Positions 12,601 through 22,775 of a DNA stretch of 64,000 nt are shown one piece after another. Source of the stretch: Perca fluviatilis (taxonomy: Eukaryota > Chordata > Actinopteri > Perciformes > Percidae); NCBI RefSeq assembly GCF_010015445.1, contig NC_053122.1, positions 38,727,731-38,791,730 on the forward strand, given 5' to 3'. The notes beneath the pieces are model-generated. The model made no database searches, was not told where the DNA came from, and worked only from the letters and a program-made list of their open reading frames with translations. Numbering within the stretch: the stretch's first letter is position 1; each line of letters begins with the position of its first letter. The translations under genes and the position numbers were made by a program.

Positions 12601-13422
12601 TTAATAAGTGCAGTCTTCCTTACTGTCCTCCTCAGTGCCGGCACCACTGTCCTCTTCAGTGTCGCCCCCACTGTCCTCTGCTTCAGCTTCCTGCATGGTA
12701 GATGATGAAGATGCTGCAGATGCACCTCTCTGTCCTTGATTGAGCCTCCGATTAGCTGTCTCCATCCACAGGTCAACAGCAGGCTTTGGGTCAAATGTCT
12801 CTGTGGTCTGCTTTGACAGGTGAATGTGCATCAGGGCTGAGAGACGAACATGTGACAGATGAGATCTGTACTTGGTTTTTATTATATTGAGATGTGAGAA
12901 TCCCCTCTCACAAGCTGCACTGCTTAAAGGCAGTGTAAGAGACAGCTTAACCACCGTGTTGATGTTGGAGTAAGCATCTGGGTTACTTGTATTTACTATT
13001 TGGACCAAGTCATACACAGAAGAGGCTCCCAGGCGTTTTCCTGCCTGCTTTCAGCGCATCCATTCTGTCACAGTGGTATCTTTGTCAAGTTGCAATGTGG
13101 CCTCATATTTCTTGAGAATGCTGCAAACTGTTGTGTTTCCAAAACTGTGGTCTTGCATTTCCTGAGGCCATGTTGAAGGGTCAAATACTAAGAAATGATC
13201 ACATGACTTGAGGGAGTCATATCTGATTTCAAACTCTTCAATTAACCCCCTGCGTAAGTGTGTCTTGTCTCTGTCAGCATCAGCATTAGAAACAGTGTGT
13301 GCCCTGTGGCTTTCACCATCAAGCAGAATTGTGAACTGTCCAATGGCCACCATGAGCTCTGTGCAGATATGCTGCAAGTCACTGTTATCACTCGTAGCCA
13401 GTTGCATTTTAATGGCTGGCAA
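12601..13422 (-). pseudogene. hAT transposase, C-terminal half (hATC dimerisation)
   Basis: Read on the minus strand, this is one frame from 13422 to 12601 with a single in-frame TGA at about 13035-13037. The last part carries the hAT dimerisation signature: VVKLSLTLPLSSAACERGFS followed by a helix-rich SHLSHVRLSALMHIHL. It ends in a Ser/Glu/Asp-rich acidic tail. hATC domains mediate transposase multimerisation in the nucleus. The upstream half lies at 15147-16003 beyond the nested element. Joining over the 3-bp duplication keeps the frame (HETLLKISRL region). It resembles vertebrate ZNF862/ZMYM1-like proteins, which are domesticated relatives. The stop and the insertion make it non-functional. 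Confidence 0.85.
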
Positions 13423-13751
13423 TAGTCTTGATATTTTTAACAGTAGCTATGTTTCCTGGCTTATGTTTTTATCCGAATTAAGTGATATCGAATGAAAAAT
13501 GCCTTATGGAAACAGTAAAATCCGACTGAATTTCATGAATATCGACTCAAAGAAAATACGTTCGATCTCATCGGATTTTCTCTTGATCGATATACGGCTT
13601 ATGCGATAAACGCTGATGGAAACATTATTTGCCAAATAAATAATGAATTTCGATTAAGTTTTAGGTCATTTTATGGTTGCAACCCGCAATAAAACAAAGA
13701 AGAAGAAGTTTCAGTTCATTTTCGCCCAGTATTTCCGCTCTGTTTGCACAC

Positions 13752-14811
13752 ATGACAGGTGTCAACAAAAACAGATGTAAGCGGACAAACGAGGAGACGA
13801 GATACATTTTTAATTTAATTTACCAGAAAAATATAACGACTATTTTAGATAGCAAAAATCTAAGAAACGCCATCATTTATCAGGAGCTCGCGAAGGAAAT
13901 GACCAACAAAGGTTACGACAGGGACATTCTAAAACGCTTAACGTGAAAAAGCTTAACATGGTTTAATGTATCTAAATAACGATCAATCATCACCAGATTT
14001 ATCATGATCATATCTTGTCATAAACACTTAAGCCTGTCAAAAAAACTAAATCGAAATCCAACGATTATAGAAGTTGTCTCACGTTAATGTTTTCTTCATC
14101 ATTGCGCCCTATGGCGAGGAAAAAGCTTTTTGGTTTAATGTACCTAAACAATGATAAATGATTACCTAATTTCTCTCTCATATTGCTCCTCATAACCACT
14201 GAAAACAGTCCAAAAAAAAAGTCCAATTATTATGGACGTTACCTGACATAAAGCGTTTCTGCTTGACAGCAGGGCAGTGGAGCGGCTGGGGGTTGACTCT
14301 CCAAGGTTCTCATTGGCTTTATAAGTCCTAAAGTGAAAAAGTTTAACGTGGTTTAATTTATCTAAACAACATCACCAAAAAAATCCTCTCCTGTATTGCT
14401 CATCATAACTACTTAAAACGCTCAAATCTAACCCAATGTCCAAATATTATGGACGTTTTCTGAGACATGATGAAGAAAACATTAACGTGAGATAACTTCT
14501 ATAATCGTTGGATGTTTTTTTGACAGGCTTAAGTGTTCATAACAAGATATGACCATGATACATCTGGGGATGATTGATCGTTGTTTAGATACATTAAACC
14601 ACGTTAAGCTTTTTCATGTTAAGCGTTTTAGAATGTCCCTTACGACAAGCCGTGGGACGTCCTGCGGAGTAAATGGAAGGCGCTCAAACAGCGATACACG
14701 GCTCAAAAAAGAGAGTTGTCTCGCAGCGGTGCCGGAGGGAAAATATAAGGCAAGTTCCACCTTTTTGATGAGCTGGATCAGATCCTCAGCCAAAGGCCCG
14801 TCGTAGCTTAG
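13752..14811 (+). pseudogene. Myb/MADF-like DNA-binding protein, split by a MITE
   Basis: The ATG at 13752 opens a basic N-terminus (KNRCKRTNEETRYIFNLIY), followed by helical segments up to NKGYD at 13919. A hAT MITE (13921-14639) then intervenes. Past the second copy of the target ttacgaca the same frame resumes as KPWDVLRSKWKALKQRY, the second conserved Trp block of a SANT/MADF fold. A TAA at 14746-14748 interrupts, after which the frame continues with FHLFDELDQILSQRP to a TAG at 14809. In Harbinger elements this type of protein binds the TIRs and imports the transposase to the nucleus. Here the MITE and stop inactivate it. Confidence 0.78.
13921..14639. mobile_element. Palindromic hAT MITE inside the Myb gene
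   Basis: The ends GGGACATTCTAAAACGCTTAA and its inverse are flanked by a perfect 8-bp duplication ttacgaca (13913-13920, 14640-14647). Both arms remain strongly complementary for well over 100 bp. It encodes nothing. The precise reconstruction of the interrupted Myb reading frame confirms its limits. Confidence 0.92.
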
Positions 14812-15146
14812 CTTGGCTTCTAATATTAACAACAACTACTACTTTTGTCTAGCAAAACTTTGTTCGCAAAAGTTCGCTTGAATGTTGTGCGATTCAGTGG
14901 AAAAATGAATGGAAACACCATAAAATGTCTCAAATCAATTCAATATACCAATTTAATCGCAAAACAGCATGTGACGTCATTACGCACAGGTTTTTATTCG
15001 CTTTAAAGCTGTTGGATGGAAACACACTTTCACCAGCTTTATTCGCATGAGTTTTTTTACCGAACTTCAGATAATTCGATTGACAAGTGGATGGAAACTT
15101 AGCTAGTGTTTCATGCCTCCATGCAGACCATCTGATATTATGAAAC

Positions 15147-16003
15147 TTACCCAGTTTCACAAAGGAGATCCCATTTTCTTAACATAGCTTCTTCAGTGCA
15201 GCAGTTTTTTGTTTGTTGTAAATAAAACTGCAGCAGCTTGACCACAGAGCGATTAAATGTCTCACAGGAAGGAGCGTTGCGATCAGCTGATTTTGCGCAA
15301 TTCTCCAGTGTGTGTGCAGTGCACAGAATGTGCACAAGGGAGTCTCCAACCGCAGCAAGTTGCCGGAGCTTTGGCACAATGCCGTTGTAGATACCGACGT
15401 TGACAGCAGCCCCATCTGTGCACACAGCAACCAACTTTGTTGTCCAGTCATTCAAGCCTGCGTCCTGGAAAAGTCTCACAAGTCCGTGTGTTATGGCCTG
15501 CGCGGTTCGGTCAGCACCCAATTCAATCAGTCCAATAAAGTCCAAAGTAAACTCTCCGTTGCTGGACACAGACACAATGTAAACAATTTCCTGCTCAGTT
15601 TTTGTGATGTCCTCAGATCCATAAAAAAGCAGCCCCCAAAATTCAGCAGTCTGCAAATTGGCTCATAACTGATGGTGTGAGCGATGCTCTGCATGATCCG
15701 TGTGCCCCCTTCACGTGAATGATATACCCCTCCGACATTTACTCCTAGCCGCTTCAGTAAAGGAACATCCTCAGAATAGGAAGACATGGGACGTGCGTGT
15801 TTAGCTTTATGGAAGGCGAGGAGAAAAATATCAAACAGAGCTTGCCGCTGTTCTTCATTCAGCTTGTCTCGCCATCTGGCAAGTGGGCGACTGGACATTT
15901 CTTCTCGGCTAGCTTGTTTATTAGCAATGGCTTGCGCCACATTCGTGTGCTCCTTTGTCAAATAAAGGATGGTTGAAATTCTTTGAGCATTTATAAAACG
16001 CAC
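15147..16003 (-). pseudogene. hAT transposase, N-terminal and catalytic half
   Basis: Two overlapping minus-strand frames (16003-15527, 15656-15147) make one protein broken by a frameshift in the 15.53-15.66 kb overlap. The first contains a block starting MSSRPLARWRDKLNEEQRQA. The second holds the hAT RNase H-like core with VAVCTDGAAVNVG (a catalytic Asp in CTDGA) and HILCTAHTLENC. A further frameshift near 15,175 is needed to reach KFHNIRWSAWRHE, which joins to the C-terminal half across the nested element. The protein would cut and paste the hAT element. With at least two frameshifts it is dead. Confidence 0.8.
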
Positions 16004-17331
16004 CTGTTTTGTCTGCTAGATGTGGATTTGAGCAACATGTCATGTGTGAGGTCAGATGAGAAGATCGGTCAAGTACGCAAAGGCGCGTAGTAACACATTC
16101 CTGATTTTTGTCGTGCATGCGTACCTGCGTACCAGTTATGTGCACCCCTGACTATATGTCCCGGGGCTGTTGTCAGCTATCATCCCGACTGAAGTCTCTC
16201 TGCGCCGGGGGAGTGAGGCAGACAGACCGGGGTGTGCTAGTGGGCTAAATAAGCATTAGATTAGTCGTCTATCTATACAGCTAACGTTAACGTTACTGGT
16301 GAACTTATTCGTGGGTTAGACCAGTGCTGTTAACCGTTGTAAAAACAATCATACTAAAAATAACTTTATGAGTGTGTTGAACGATGTTGTTACCCTATAA
16401 TGTTACCCACCAAGCATTAGCATTAATGTTAGCTACTTGTTGCAGCACATTGTAGTCCAGTTAAGCTGGATCGATATTGATATGTATCAATAAATAAGCT
16501 CTCTGCTATATTACTGTGTTGCAAAGTGGTATGTAATCAATGACAAAATGATGCTGTGTGGCAGAAAAAAAAAGCAGTATTACGGTTACGAGTATTTCTT
16601 TCTGTGACATTGTATGATTTACAATTACTCCTGAACATATCATCTGGGTTCCTGTGTTTTGACAGAAGTCAGAGTAACTAGAGGGTCAAAGGTTATAATG
16701 ACGCCACTGATGGGCGACTAAACCAAACGTCCCGTGTCAGAAATGGAGCTCAGCGTAAATTCTTTCAGGAAGACTTCTAAACTAAACTGAACAGCTGTTA
16801 GAGGCGTTCATTTTCTTTTTTTTTCTTTTATTTTAACCAATCAAAAGCGGCCATGAATTTCACGAGCCAATCACAGCATGACATCCCTGTTTAAACCTGT
16901 CTCTCTCTGTTGTTCAGTTGTCATTTCAGGCTAAGAGCACAACCGTCCTCCTCCCCTGCTCCCCACCAGGTTCCTCCTCCGGCAGGCCACTGTCATCGGC
17001 TCCTCAGTTCGCTCTCGGGCTCCTCACACCATCTGCAGTGTCTAGACTCCATCGGGGGATTATCTTCTGGCTTTCTACCCCTTTCAATAATATAATTTCA
17101 TAACGATGGAGTCTAATCTCCAAAGACTGTACATATTCATATTTGCATATCTGCAATGAAGTCTCTCCTGATTGAAATAAAATTACAGATAATTCTGGGT
17201 TTGAATATTGTTGGAAACATTTGACATAATGTAAGTAGACGACTCAAAAACATATATAACATAGGTATAATGTTAGGAATAAGTTGTTTTTAGATATTTT
17301 AATGCAGAAATGTTACATATTGTACCTTTAA

Positions 17332-18829
17332 AGTTATGTGTTTTATTGTAAATGTTCATATCAGTCACAGATCATACATAATAGAATCACAGATCATGAG
17401 ACCAGTTCCATTTAACAATCTATCAATTTCGTCAATTTGAGGTTCAGAGGTTCTTATAAACAATTTGAATATCCTCATAAAACTGATTTCAGGAGCAGAA
17501 ATATTCTTCCAATATGAATATTGGAGGAATATTTCTGCCACTGATGTGGAAAATGTAGTTTACTGTGGTGATAAAACTGCTGGCGAAAACGGTTCCCTGG
17601 TAGTTTTCTTGACAGGTTTTAGAAGCTTTTTCCTCAGTAGCTCAATGCATAAATTCTCTCTCCTTCCATCCTTATATGTCTCTGTCTTTGAACCCACAAA
17701 CACACCCATGCTCCCAATCGCTATACCCCACACTTTCCTGACTTCATTTTCTTCATTGACATGCTATCATTTCCTTTTATTTCCGATAGATTGTCTTAGA
17801 TTGTTGCTTCATTTTGTGTTTTAGTTTGCTTTGATCAGACACCTCATATTCCTATACAGTTATCATCCATCACGTTCATAATGTTCTACTGTGCAACGAA
17901 CACAGTACTATGTAACTAATAAAAACTTGAAAACAAACAAATATCAAAGGCGAGTCTTCACAATTGATTCAATGCAATTAATACCTAGTTTGTCCCCCCC
18001 ACACACACACCCCTGACCCCCCACTCCACTTTCCCAGCATTCCCCCTGAGGTTGCAGTGCAGCATGGGTCCCAGCTGTATGGATGCAAGCCTGAGTGCAT
18101 CTCACCGTTGCCATCACAACCTCATAAGCCACAGGCGTCTCTGGGTGCCGAGCATGAGGATATATGTTGTGTTTACATAGAGAAAGTGGGTGAATGTGGT
18201 GATTAAAAAATAATCCACAAACACACGCTCATATACACACGGACAGACAGCACAGAAAATGACAACGCTTCATTTGGAAAATTCAAAAGCTGCTTTCAGA
18301 GCGGGGAGATGTCGAGTCTGCTTGTCATTTTGTATGAATAATTCCTTTTATTTGATTATGCACTTTCAAAAGATGGCTCTTTTGATCAAAACGGTGTCAG
18401 GCTGTTCACAGGTGTGTCTGTGTCCTTGTAGCGCTGTATTTCATGGGATGCTGTGTTTTTAGAGTTCTGTTCCAAAATGCTTTAAATTCACCCTGGGGAA
18501 ACATACAAAAAAGTTATCATTCAGTATTTCTAAAAACACGAAGAATATGGTTTGTAAAAGTAGAAAACTGCCAGGGTCATAAGTTTGTTTTAATGTTTGC
18601 CTGTTTGTGCCTATTACATCTCAATGAGAAGCAGGCTTCACTAGATGTTTGCTGGTTCAAATCTTATGACAAATTAGTGCAAGTAAAGTGAAAGACTCAA
18701 AGTGCCTTTGAGCAAGACATGAGAGGAGCTGCTCATTGTCCAACAGCAGAATACACCAGTTGTCTGTCCACTTGTATATTCTCCTTACATATATTTATTT
18801 ATTATTTGTTTATCTCTTTCTTGTACTTT
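17332..18829. other. Noncoding stretch with LINE-like tail
   Basis: No host exon is supported. Around 17,880-17,942 an A-rich 'taataaaaacttgaaaac' end looks like a retroposon tail of unknown type. An X-box-like GTTGCCATCACAAC sits at 18107-18120. The 119-residue ORF at 17465 has no domain. Confidence 0.4.
17495..17538. repeat. Near-perfect 44-nt hairpin
   Basis: Two 21-nt arms (starting GCAGAAATATTCTTCC) are inverse copies with one mismatch and a 2-nt centre. Such a compact stem is unusual outside transposon arms. There is no sign it is transcribed. Confidence 0.7.
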
Positions 18830-18916
18830 CCCCCTATCCCTTGCTGCTGCTGCAACAGTGTGAATTTCCCCATGCTGGGATTAATAAAAGATTTTGAATC
18901 TTGAATCTTTTGAATA
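18830..18916 (+). repeat. LINE 3' end with TTGAATC tail
   Basis: The run 'gtgaatttccccatgctggg' plus 'attaataaaag' and then tandem ttgaatc heptamers is a familiar fish LINE/SINE 3' end. The heptamer tail suggests target-primed reverse transcription with a simple-repeat terminus. The element is 5'-truncated, and its family is unassigned. Confidence 0.5.
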
Positions 18917-19129
18917 ACTGCATGAATGTAAAGCAAAGCTTAGCTAACTTTGATTAAAGGTGCAAGTCTGCTCCTTTATTAGATGTCACTGGCCAGCTAT
19001 TCTTCTTGGAGTTGATGAAAGTCTTCTCCCTTCATCCTGCGGTCCCATCAGAGTCACTCTATTCTGAACAACACAAACTGAAGAAAGAAAGTGAACACAC
19101 TGCAATTATCAGACAATGAACATGTTGAT

Positions 19130-19370
19130 GATAAGCTGCTTAGCAATCAGGGCCTCTTAATAAGTACTTATTGGAAGATAATAGGCTTCAGGCTCATGCC
19201 TATGAACCATTAGCAGGTAATTGCTAATTAATTAGTTTTGCACACTCATCCAATTAGAGAAATATGAGTCCATTAAGGAATAACTGATCGGTCGTTAGTG
19301 TCAAGTATGCAAATAAATGTTTACTCATTAGGGGGAAATCTATCCAAGGAAAATCCTGGGGTAGGGTTGG
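19130..19370. promoter_or_regulatory. Candidate enhancer, homeobox/octamer-rich
   Basis: Repeat-free and dense in developmental transcription-factor sites. It has a double homeobox site TAATTAATTAG near 19227, CCAATTAG, a TCCATTAAGG site, an octamer ATGCAAAT at 19307-19314 and a forkhead-like TGTTTAC at 19319-19325. There is also a near-palindromic AATAAGTACTTATT. This is inferred from motif density only. Confidence 0.4.
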
Positions 19371-19591
19371 AGTTTTTGTCCAACTTGGCAGGGTAAAAAA
19401 AAGTGTCTATATTTTGGAGATATTTTGCTTCCTGAATTCATCAGTCAGTATTTCAAAAGATTATTCACTCCTCATAAAGAAAATATTTTCAAAGCTAATT
19501 GTTAACTTGACTCCTGACTTGTAGTAATCATTAATCTGCTTGAATTTCATGCCAGTGTTTTTGTTCTTTTGTCTGTTTTGTTTTCTTCCAG

Positions 19592-19761
19592 AGGAAATCT
19601 CCATTTACAGTGCAGCTCTTCATCTGCTCTCACAGGCAGCTCTGCCGTGGGTTTCTGAACATTTAACAAAACCTCAATACGAACACTCTTTTATTCAGAA
19701 ACACGGAGACAAAAATACTGCAGAGCGCTGGCTGCTGGAGGAGAGACCGAAGACGCAGTGA
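19592..19761 (+). CDS. Possible terminal coding exon, unknown gene
   Basis: A strong acceptor (tttgttttcttccag, AG at 19590-19591) precedes 167 bp open to TGA at 19759. The translation begins EEISIYSAALHLLSQAALPW and ends EERPKTQ. Codon use is mixed and fits a fish coding exon, and no transposon motif is present. I do not recognise the protein. No upstream partner exon could be connected. It could be a real last exon on the plus strand or an open noncoding exon. Confidence 0.35.
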
Positions 19762-20260
19762 GGAAAGTAAAAGTAGAGCTCAGTTCAGTGAAAATGTGAC
19801 AAGGAGACGACAGATGGAGAAATCTTTGTTTCAGTGAACTACTTCGATACAGTTTTAGGCTCAGCAGCTGCAGATATTTTGTATGTCATGTTGTCTGCAT
19901 TCAAAAAATGAACCAAAACATACAACAGTGTTATTCACGTCCCTTACTTAGAAAGTGCATACTCGTAGTATACTCATAGTGCAATAAAAAGTATTACACG
20001 ACTGGGTGAAATGAATGCTTTACATGTGTCAATTAAACAAGAGTCCCGAGTCAGATGTTGTGAAACAGGAAATAGGTGAGATAAACATCAAAGATGCTTT
20101 GCAGGGCTACTTGGATGTTGTGTCTTTGTGATGGTATTCCACGGTGAGCAGGTGGGCGGAGCCTCCACATCGTTGAGGACCCCTCAGCAGGTGTCTCAGG
20201 TTCACTAGCGTTTCGCCCCTTAACCTGTACGGTTTGCCTGAGTGGGGCAGCAAAGAGCAG
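19762..20260. other. Noncoding stretch
   Basis: No gene seen. If 19592-19761 is a last exon, this would start with its 3' UTR, but no AATAAA close by makes this compelling. Confidence 0.4.
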
Positions 20261-20717
20261 TTAGCCTTCGCCTGCAGAGGGGTTCCAACTGTGGGCTGTT
20301 TTGATCTTCTTGGTTACATCTCTCTTGAGGGTGTTGTCCAGGGTGATGACCAGGTCTCTATCCAGCTGGGCCCATCTGCGGTCTGTAGCTGATGGTAAAT
20401 TTAAGTGTGGCTTCCTCTCAAAGTCATCTAGCCTTTCAGAATCACCCCCTCTTCTAGTGCTCTGAGCAGGATGAGCAGAGAGGTCCGGAGCACTGTGGTA
20501 TGCCTCCTGGCTCCGGTCCTCCTTCGACTGACAAGCAACTGATAAACCCAGAGATGGCTCTCTGGGTTTTGCCAGGTGCTTCGCATTGCTGCAGCTGCTT
20601 TTTGCACTTAGTCTTGCCTTGGTGAATTTGAACGCCACATTCGTTCTTGAATACTCTGACACAGATGTTGCATCTTCTGTTATCCTCATCCTCCTGTCTT
20701 ACTGCATCCAGTTCCAT
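20261..20717 (-). pseudogene. LINE-like ORF remnant: C2H2 finger and Trp-rich block
   Basis: On the minus strand, 20717 onward encodes a C2H2 finger (CNICVRVFKNECGVQIHQGK, with a later Cys in place of the last His). After a frameshift, the other frame encodes LNLPSATDRRWAQLDRDLVI, a Myb-like Trp-containing block. A finger followed by such a block is a known N-terminal arrangement in LINE-like elements with zinc-finger N-termini, where it binds target DNA. The reverse transcriptase is not present, so this is a 5' fragment. The frameshift falls between 20,500 and 20,690. Assignment to a named clade would be a guess. Confidence 0.5.
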
Positions 20718-20906
20718 AGTCCTTGTGTCCCTTGTTGTCCGAGTCTTTAACCATTTGGTCCCTCCTTAATGGCAGATTATCCTCCCCCCCTCGTCGGTCC
20801 TCTGTATAGAATTCACTCTCCAATAACGTTAAATGATGAACATGATGTGAAAATGTTTCAATGAATTCACTGTGAGGTAAGGTGTCGAGCCTCATTGATT
20901 TAGGCT

Positions 20907-20995
20907 CTGGGCGCCCTGGTAGCTCACAAGGTAGACGTGTACCATTAAGGCTGAGTCCTTACTGCAGCGGCCGGGGTTTGAGTTCCATGACTACC
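20907..20995 (+). repeat. tRNA-derived SINE head
   Basis: A tRNA-like segment has an A box (TAGCTCACAAGG region, 20918-20931) and B box (GGTTTGAGTTCC, 20975-20986) spaced as in a Pol III promoter. The word order 'ggtagctcac...ggctgagtcctt...gcagcgg' matches a common percomorph tRNA-SINE. The body and tail beyond the B box are not preserved. Confidence 0.7.
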
Positions 20996-21224
20996 ATGGT
21001 TTTACTATCCCTGTAAATTTAATTTGGACAATTTTCACATGTATGCACCCCAGTGCAAGCCACCAAGTGTAGACATTTTCTCTGTGATTATCACATTTTT
21101 AAAAGTACTCTAAATGTAATGTATTTTTATTAGAAGAAATAGACAATGCTGGTGAAAATGTGTGCAGTCTATTACCTGTATCCCATACATAGCATATAAA
21201 ACTTTTAAATGAGTGATTATTTCA

Positions 21225-21362
21225 CAGCAAGTGGGTTCTGGGTTAGAACTTGCTGGCCAAATTGGGCCCCTTTGTGTGGAGTTGGCATGTCAGCCACCCC
21301 CTCGTCCGCGACCCAATAAAAGGGTAAGCCATTACAAATAAAGGATGGATGGATGGATGGTT
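21225..21362 (+). repeat. RTE-like LINE 3' fragment with (GGAT)n tail
   Basis: The words 'tgtgtggagttggcatgt' and 'accccctcgtccgcgaccc' plus a terminal GGAT tetramer run (21343-21361) match the 3' region of a widespread fish RTE-type LINE, with internal deletion. The tetramer run is the element's own tail. Confidence 0.55.
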
Positions 21363-22534
21363 CGATCTTTAAGGTCCATCCCTGAACATAACGCCACTGT
21401 TCACATTCACCTGCATCTGACAACTTAGACTGGGTAGGCCACAGTGTGATCACATTGAGAGTCTGACAGAAATATTGCTTAGGCTGACAAAGAACAAAGT
21501 GAACAAATCAGCTGAGGCTGTCCTAAATTTTCCCAGTGAGCTCTGATAGAAATAGAACCAGACTGATCATTTGTACTGAGCAACAACAAAACACACCTTC
21601 AGCAACCGCAGCCTTCCCATAGAAACAAAGCTTCTAACACACATTTAAATTAACACCGGCATGTCAATGTGACCTGAAAATAAAACATACATTTAGATTT
21701 TCTTTTCTTCTTCTGTTTTCAGTTTTTGGGGAGGCAGTAGAAGAATGACAAAGAGGAATAAAGATTATCTTGTCCCACTGATGCAAATAAAAACCAAATA
21801 AATGTATTCTTTCATCAAAGCAATATGTAAATGATGGTACTCTCAGGATAGGGTTCCTTGAGGACTTGCTACAGTAGCACATCTGAGTCGCTGAGGGTTT
21901 CCTCTTTATTTATTTCTTTTTTTTCATCACTGTTGTCTTCATAGAGACTCAGCTGAGGCAAACGAAACAAACGCCCCGTAGTTCTGTCATGAAAAAAAAA
22001 AAAGTGGGAGACAAAATTTATGCCTTTAATTAAGAACGTTGCGTGGCCTTTGAAGGATGTTACTCCATTCCAGTCACCCCGGGCTCCGTGCGTGTGTGCT
22101 GATGTGTGTTGGTGGGGTCGAGTGTATTCATTGTGGTCGTGGGTGTTGTTGTAGGTAGAAGGAAATGGCAGAAAGAGAACAAAATATGTTGTAAACTGCC
22201 TTGGAAATGTTGTTTCTCATGAGTGGTGATGCCAATACAGCAACACAAAGTGGGAGCAAGACCAGCAGAGGGAGAAAGAGATATGGAAAAAATATGTAAA
22301 TTAAAAAGATGAGGAGAGAGGTGGGAGAAAGACAGGAATGGAAGTCACAGAGAAGAAGATTATGATAATGAGAGACAAATTCACTGTGAGCTGCAACAGC
22401 AGAGTTAACAAATAAAAATGAAAGTAAGAATCTTATATCATTTTTGTCCACTTCAGAGCAGAAATGTATCTAACATGCCAAGTTACTCTGTAGCGTGTTG
22501 GCTTGTTAATGGCTAGCATGTGAACAGGTATGCA
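21363..22534. other. Noncoding stretch
   Basis: No gene or mobile element end recognised. The 107-residue minus-strand ORF near 22,128-22,451 is hydrophobic but low complexity and not supported. Confidence 0.45.
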
Positions 22535-22775
22535 TCGTCAACACTGCCTACCAAGAGCCTGGGTCTGTCCCAGGTTACTTCCTGAGAGGGAGTTTTTCCT
22601 TTTCCTTTTTTTTACCACTGTCCCACTAAATGCTTGCTCTGGGGGGAATTACTGGAATTGTTGGGTCTTTGTAAATCACAGAGTGTGGTCTAGACCTACT
22701 CTATCTGTAAATTGTCTTGGCATAACTCTTGTTATGATTTGATACTATAAATAAAATTGAATTGAAATTGAAATT
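22535..22775 (+). mobile_element. L2-type LINE 3' tail
   Basis: Contains the L2 3'-UTR words 'ccaagagcctgggtctg', 'ctagacctactctatctgtaaa' and 'cttgttatgatttgatac', ending in 'aataaaattgaattgaaattg' repeats. It is heavily 5'-truncated and non-coding. Confidence 0.85.

Larger units (their letters stand above)
13445..15104 (+). mobile_element. Harbinger-like element with Myb/MADF gene
   Basis: The ends are inverted (AGCTATGTTTCC at the left, GGAAACTTAGCT at the right, one mismatch) with a 3-bp duplication agt (13442-13444, 15105-15107). Removing the element and one agt restores the host transposase frame exactly, which fixes the boundaries. Subterminal 'ggaaac/gtttcc' words recur on both sides. 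It encodes a Myb/SANT-MADF-like DNA-binding protein, the usual partner ORF of PIF/Harbinger transposons, but no DDE nuclease, so it is non-autonomous. Confidence 0.75.
12515..16150 (-). mobile_element. hAT transposon (ZNF862-like) with nested insertions
   Basis: The termini CAGGGGTGCACATAACT and AGTTATGTGCACCCCTG are perfect 17-bp inverted repeats. They are flanked by a perfect 8-bp target duplication, actatatg (12507-12514, 16151-16158). It encodes a hAT transposase on the minus strand, split by a Harbinger-like element at 13445-15104. Excluding that insertion it is about 2 kb, a normal size for a shortened autonomous hAT. Confidence 0.93.
11664..17327. mobile_element. TTAA-flanked element hosting a nest of insertions
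   Basis: The left end reads TTAA then ATGTGAAATATGTAAC. The right end reads GTTACATATTGTACCT then TTAA (11660-11663 and 17328-17331). These ends are inverted copies and match a common fish TTAA MITE type whose subterminal region contains 'ttctgcc/ggcagaa'. Without the inserted hAT (12515-16150 plus one duplicated target) the element is about 2 kb. No transposase of its own was seen. The family is probably piggyBac- or Kolobok-like on the basis of TTAA only. Confidence 0.65.

Noticed and set aside
17465..17824. 119-aa plus-strand ORF
   Set aside because: Starts across a hairpin, is hydrophobic by AT-rich composition, and has no recognisable fold.
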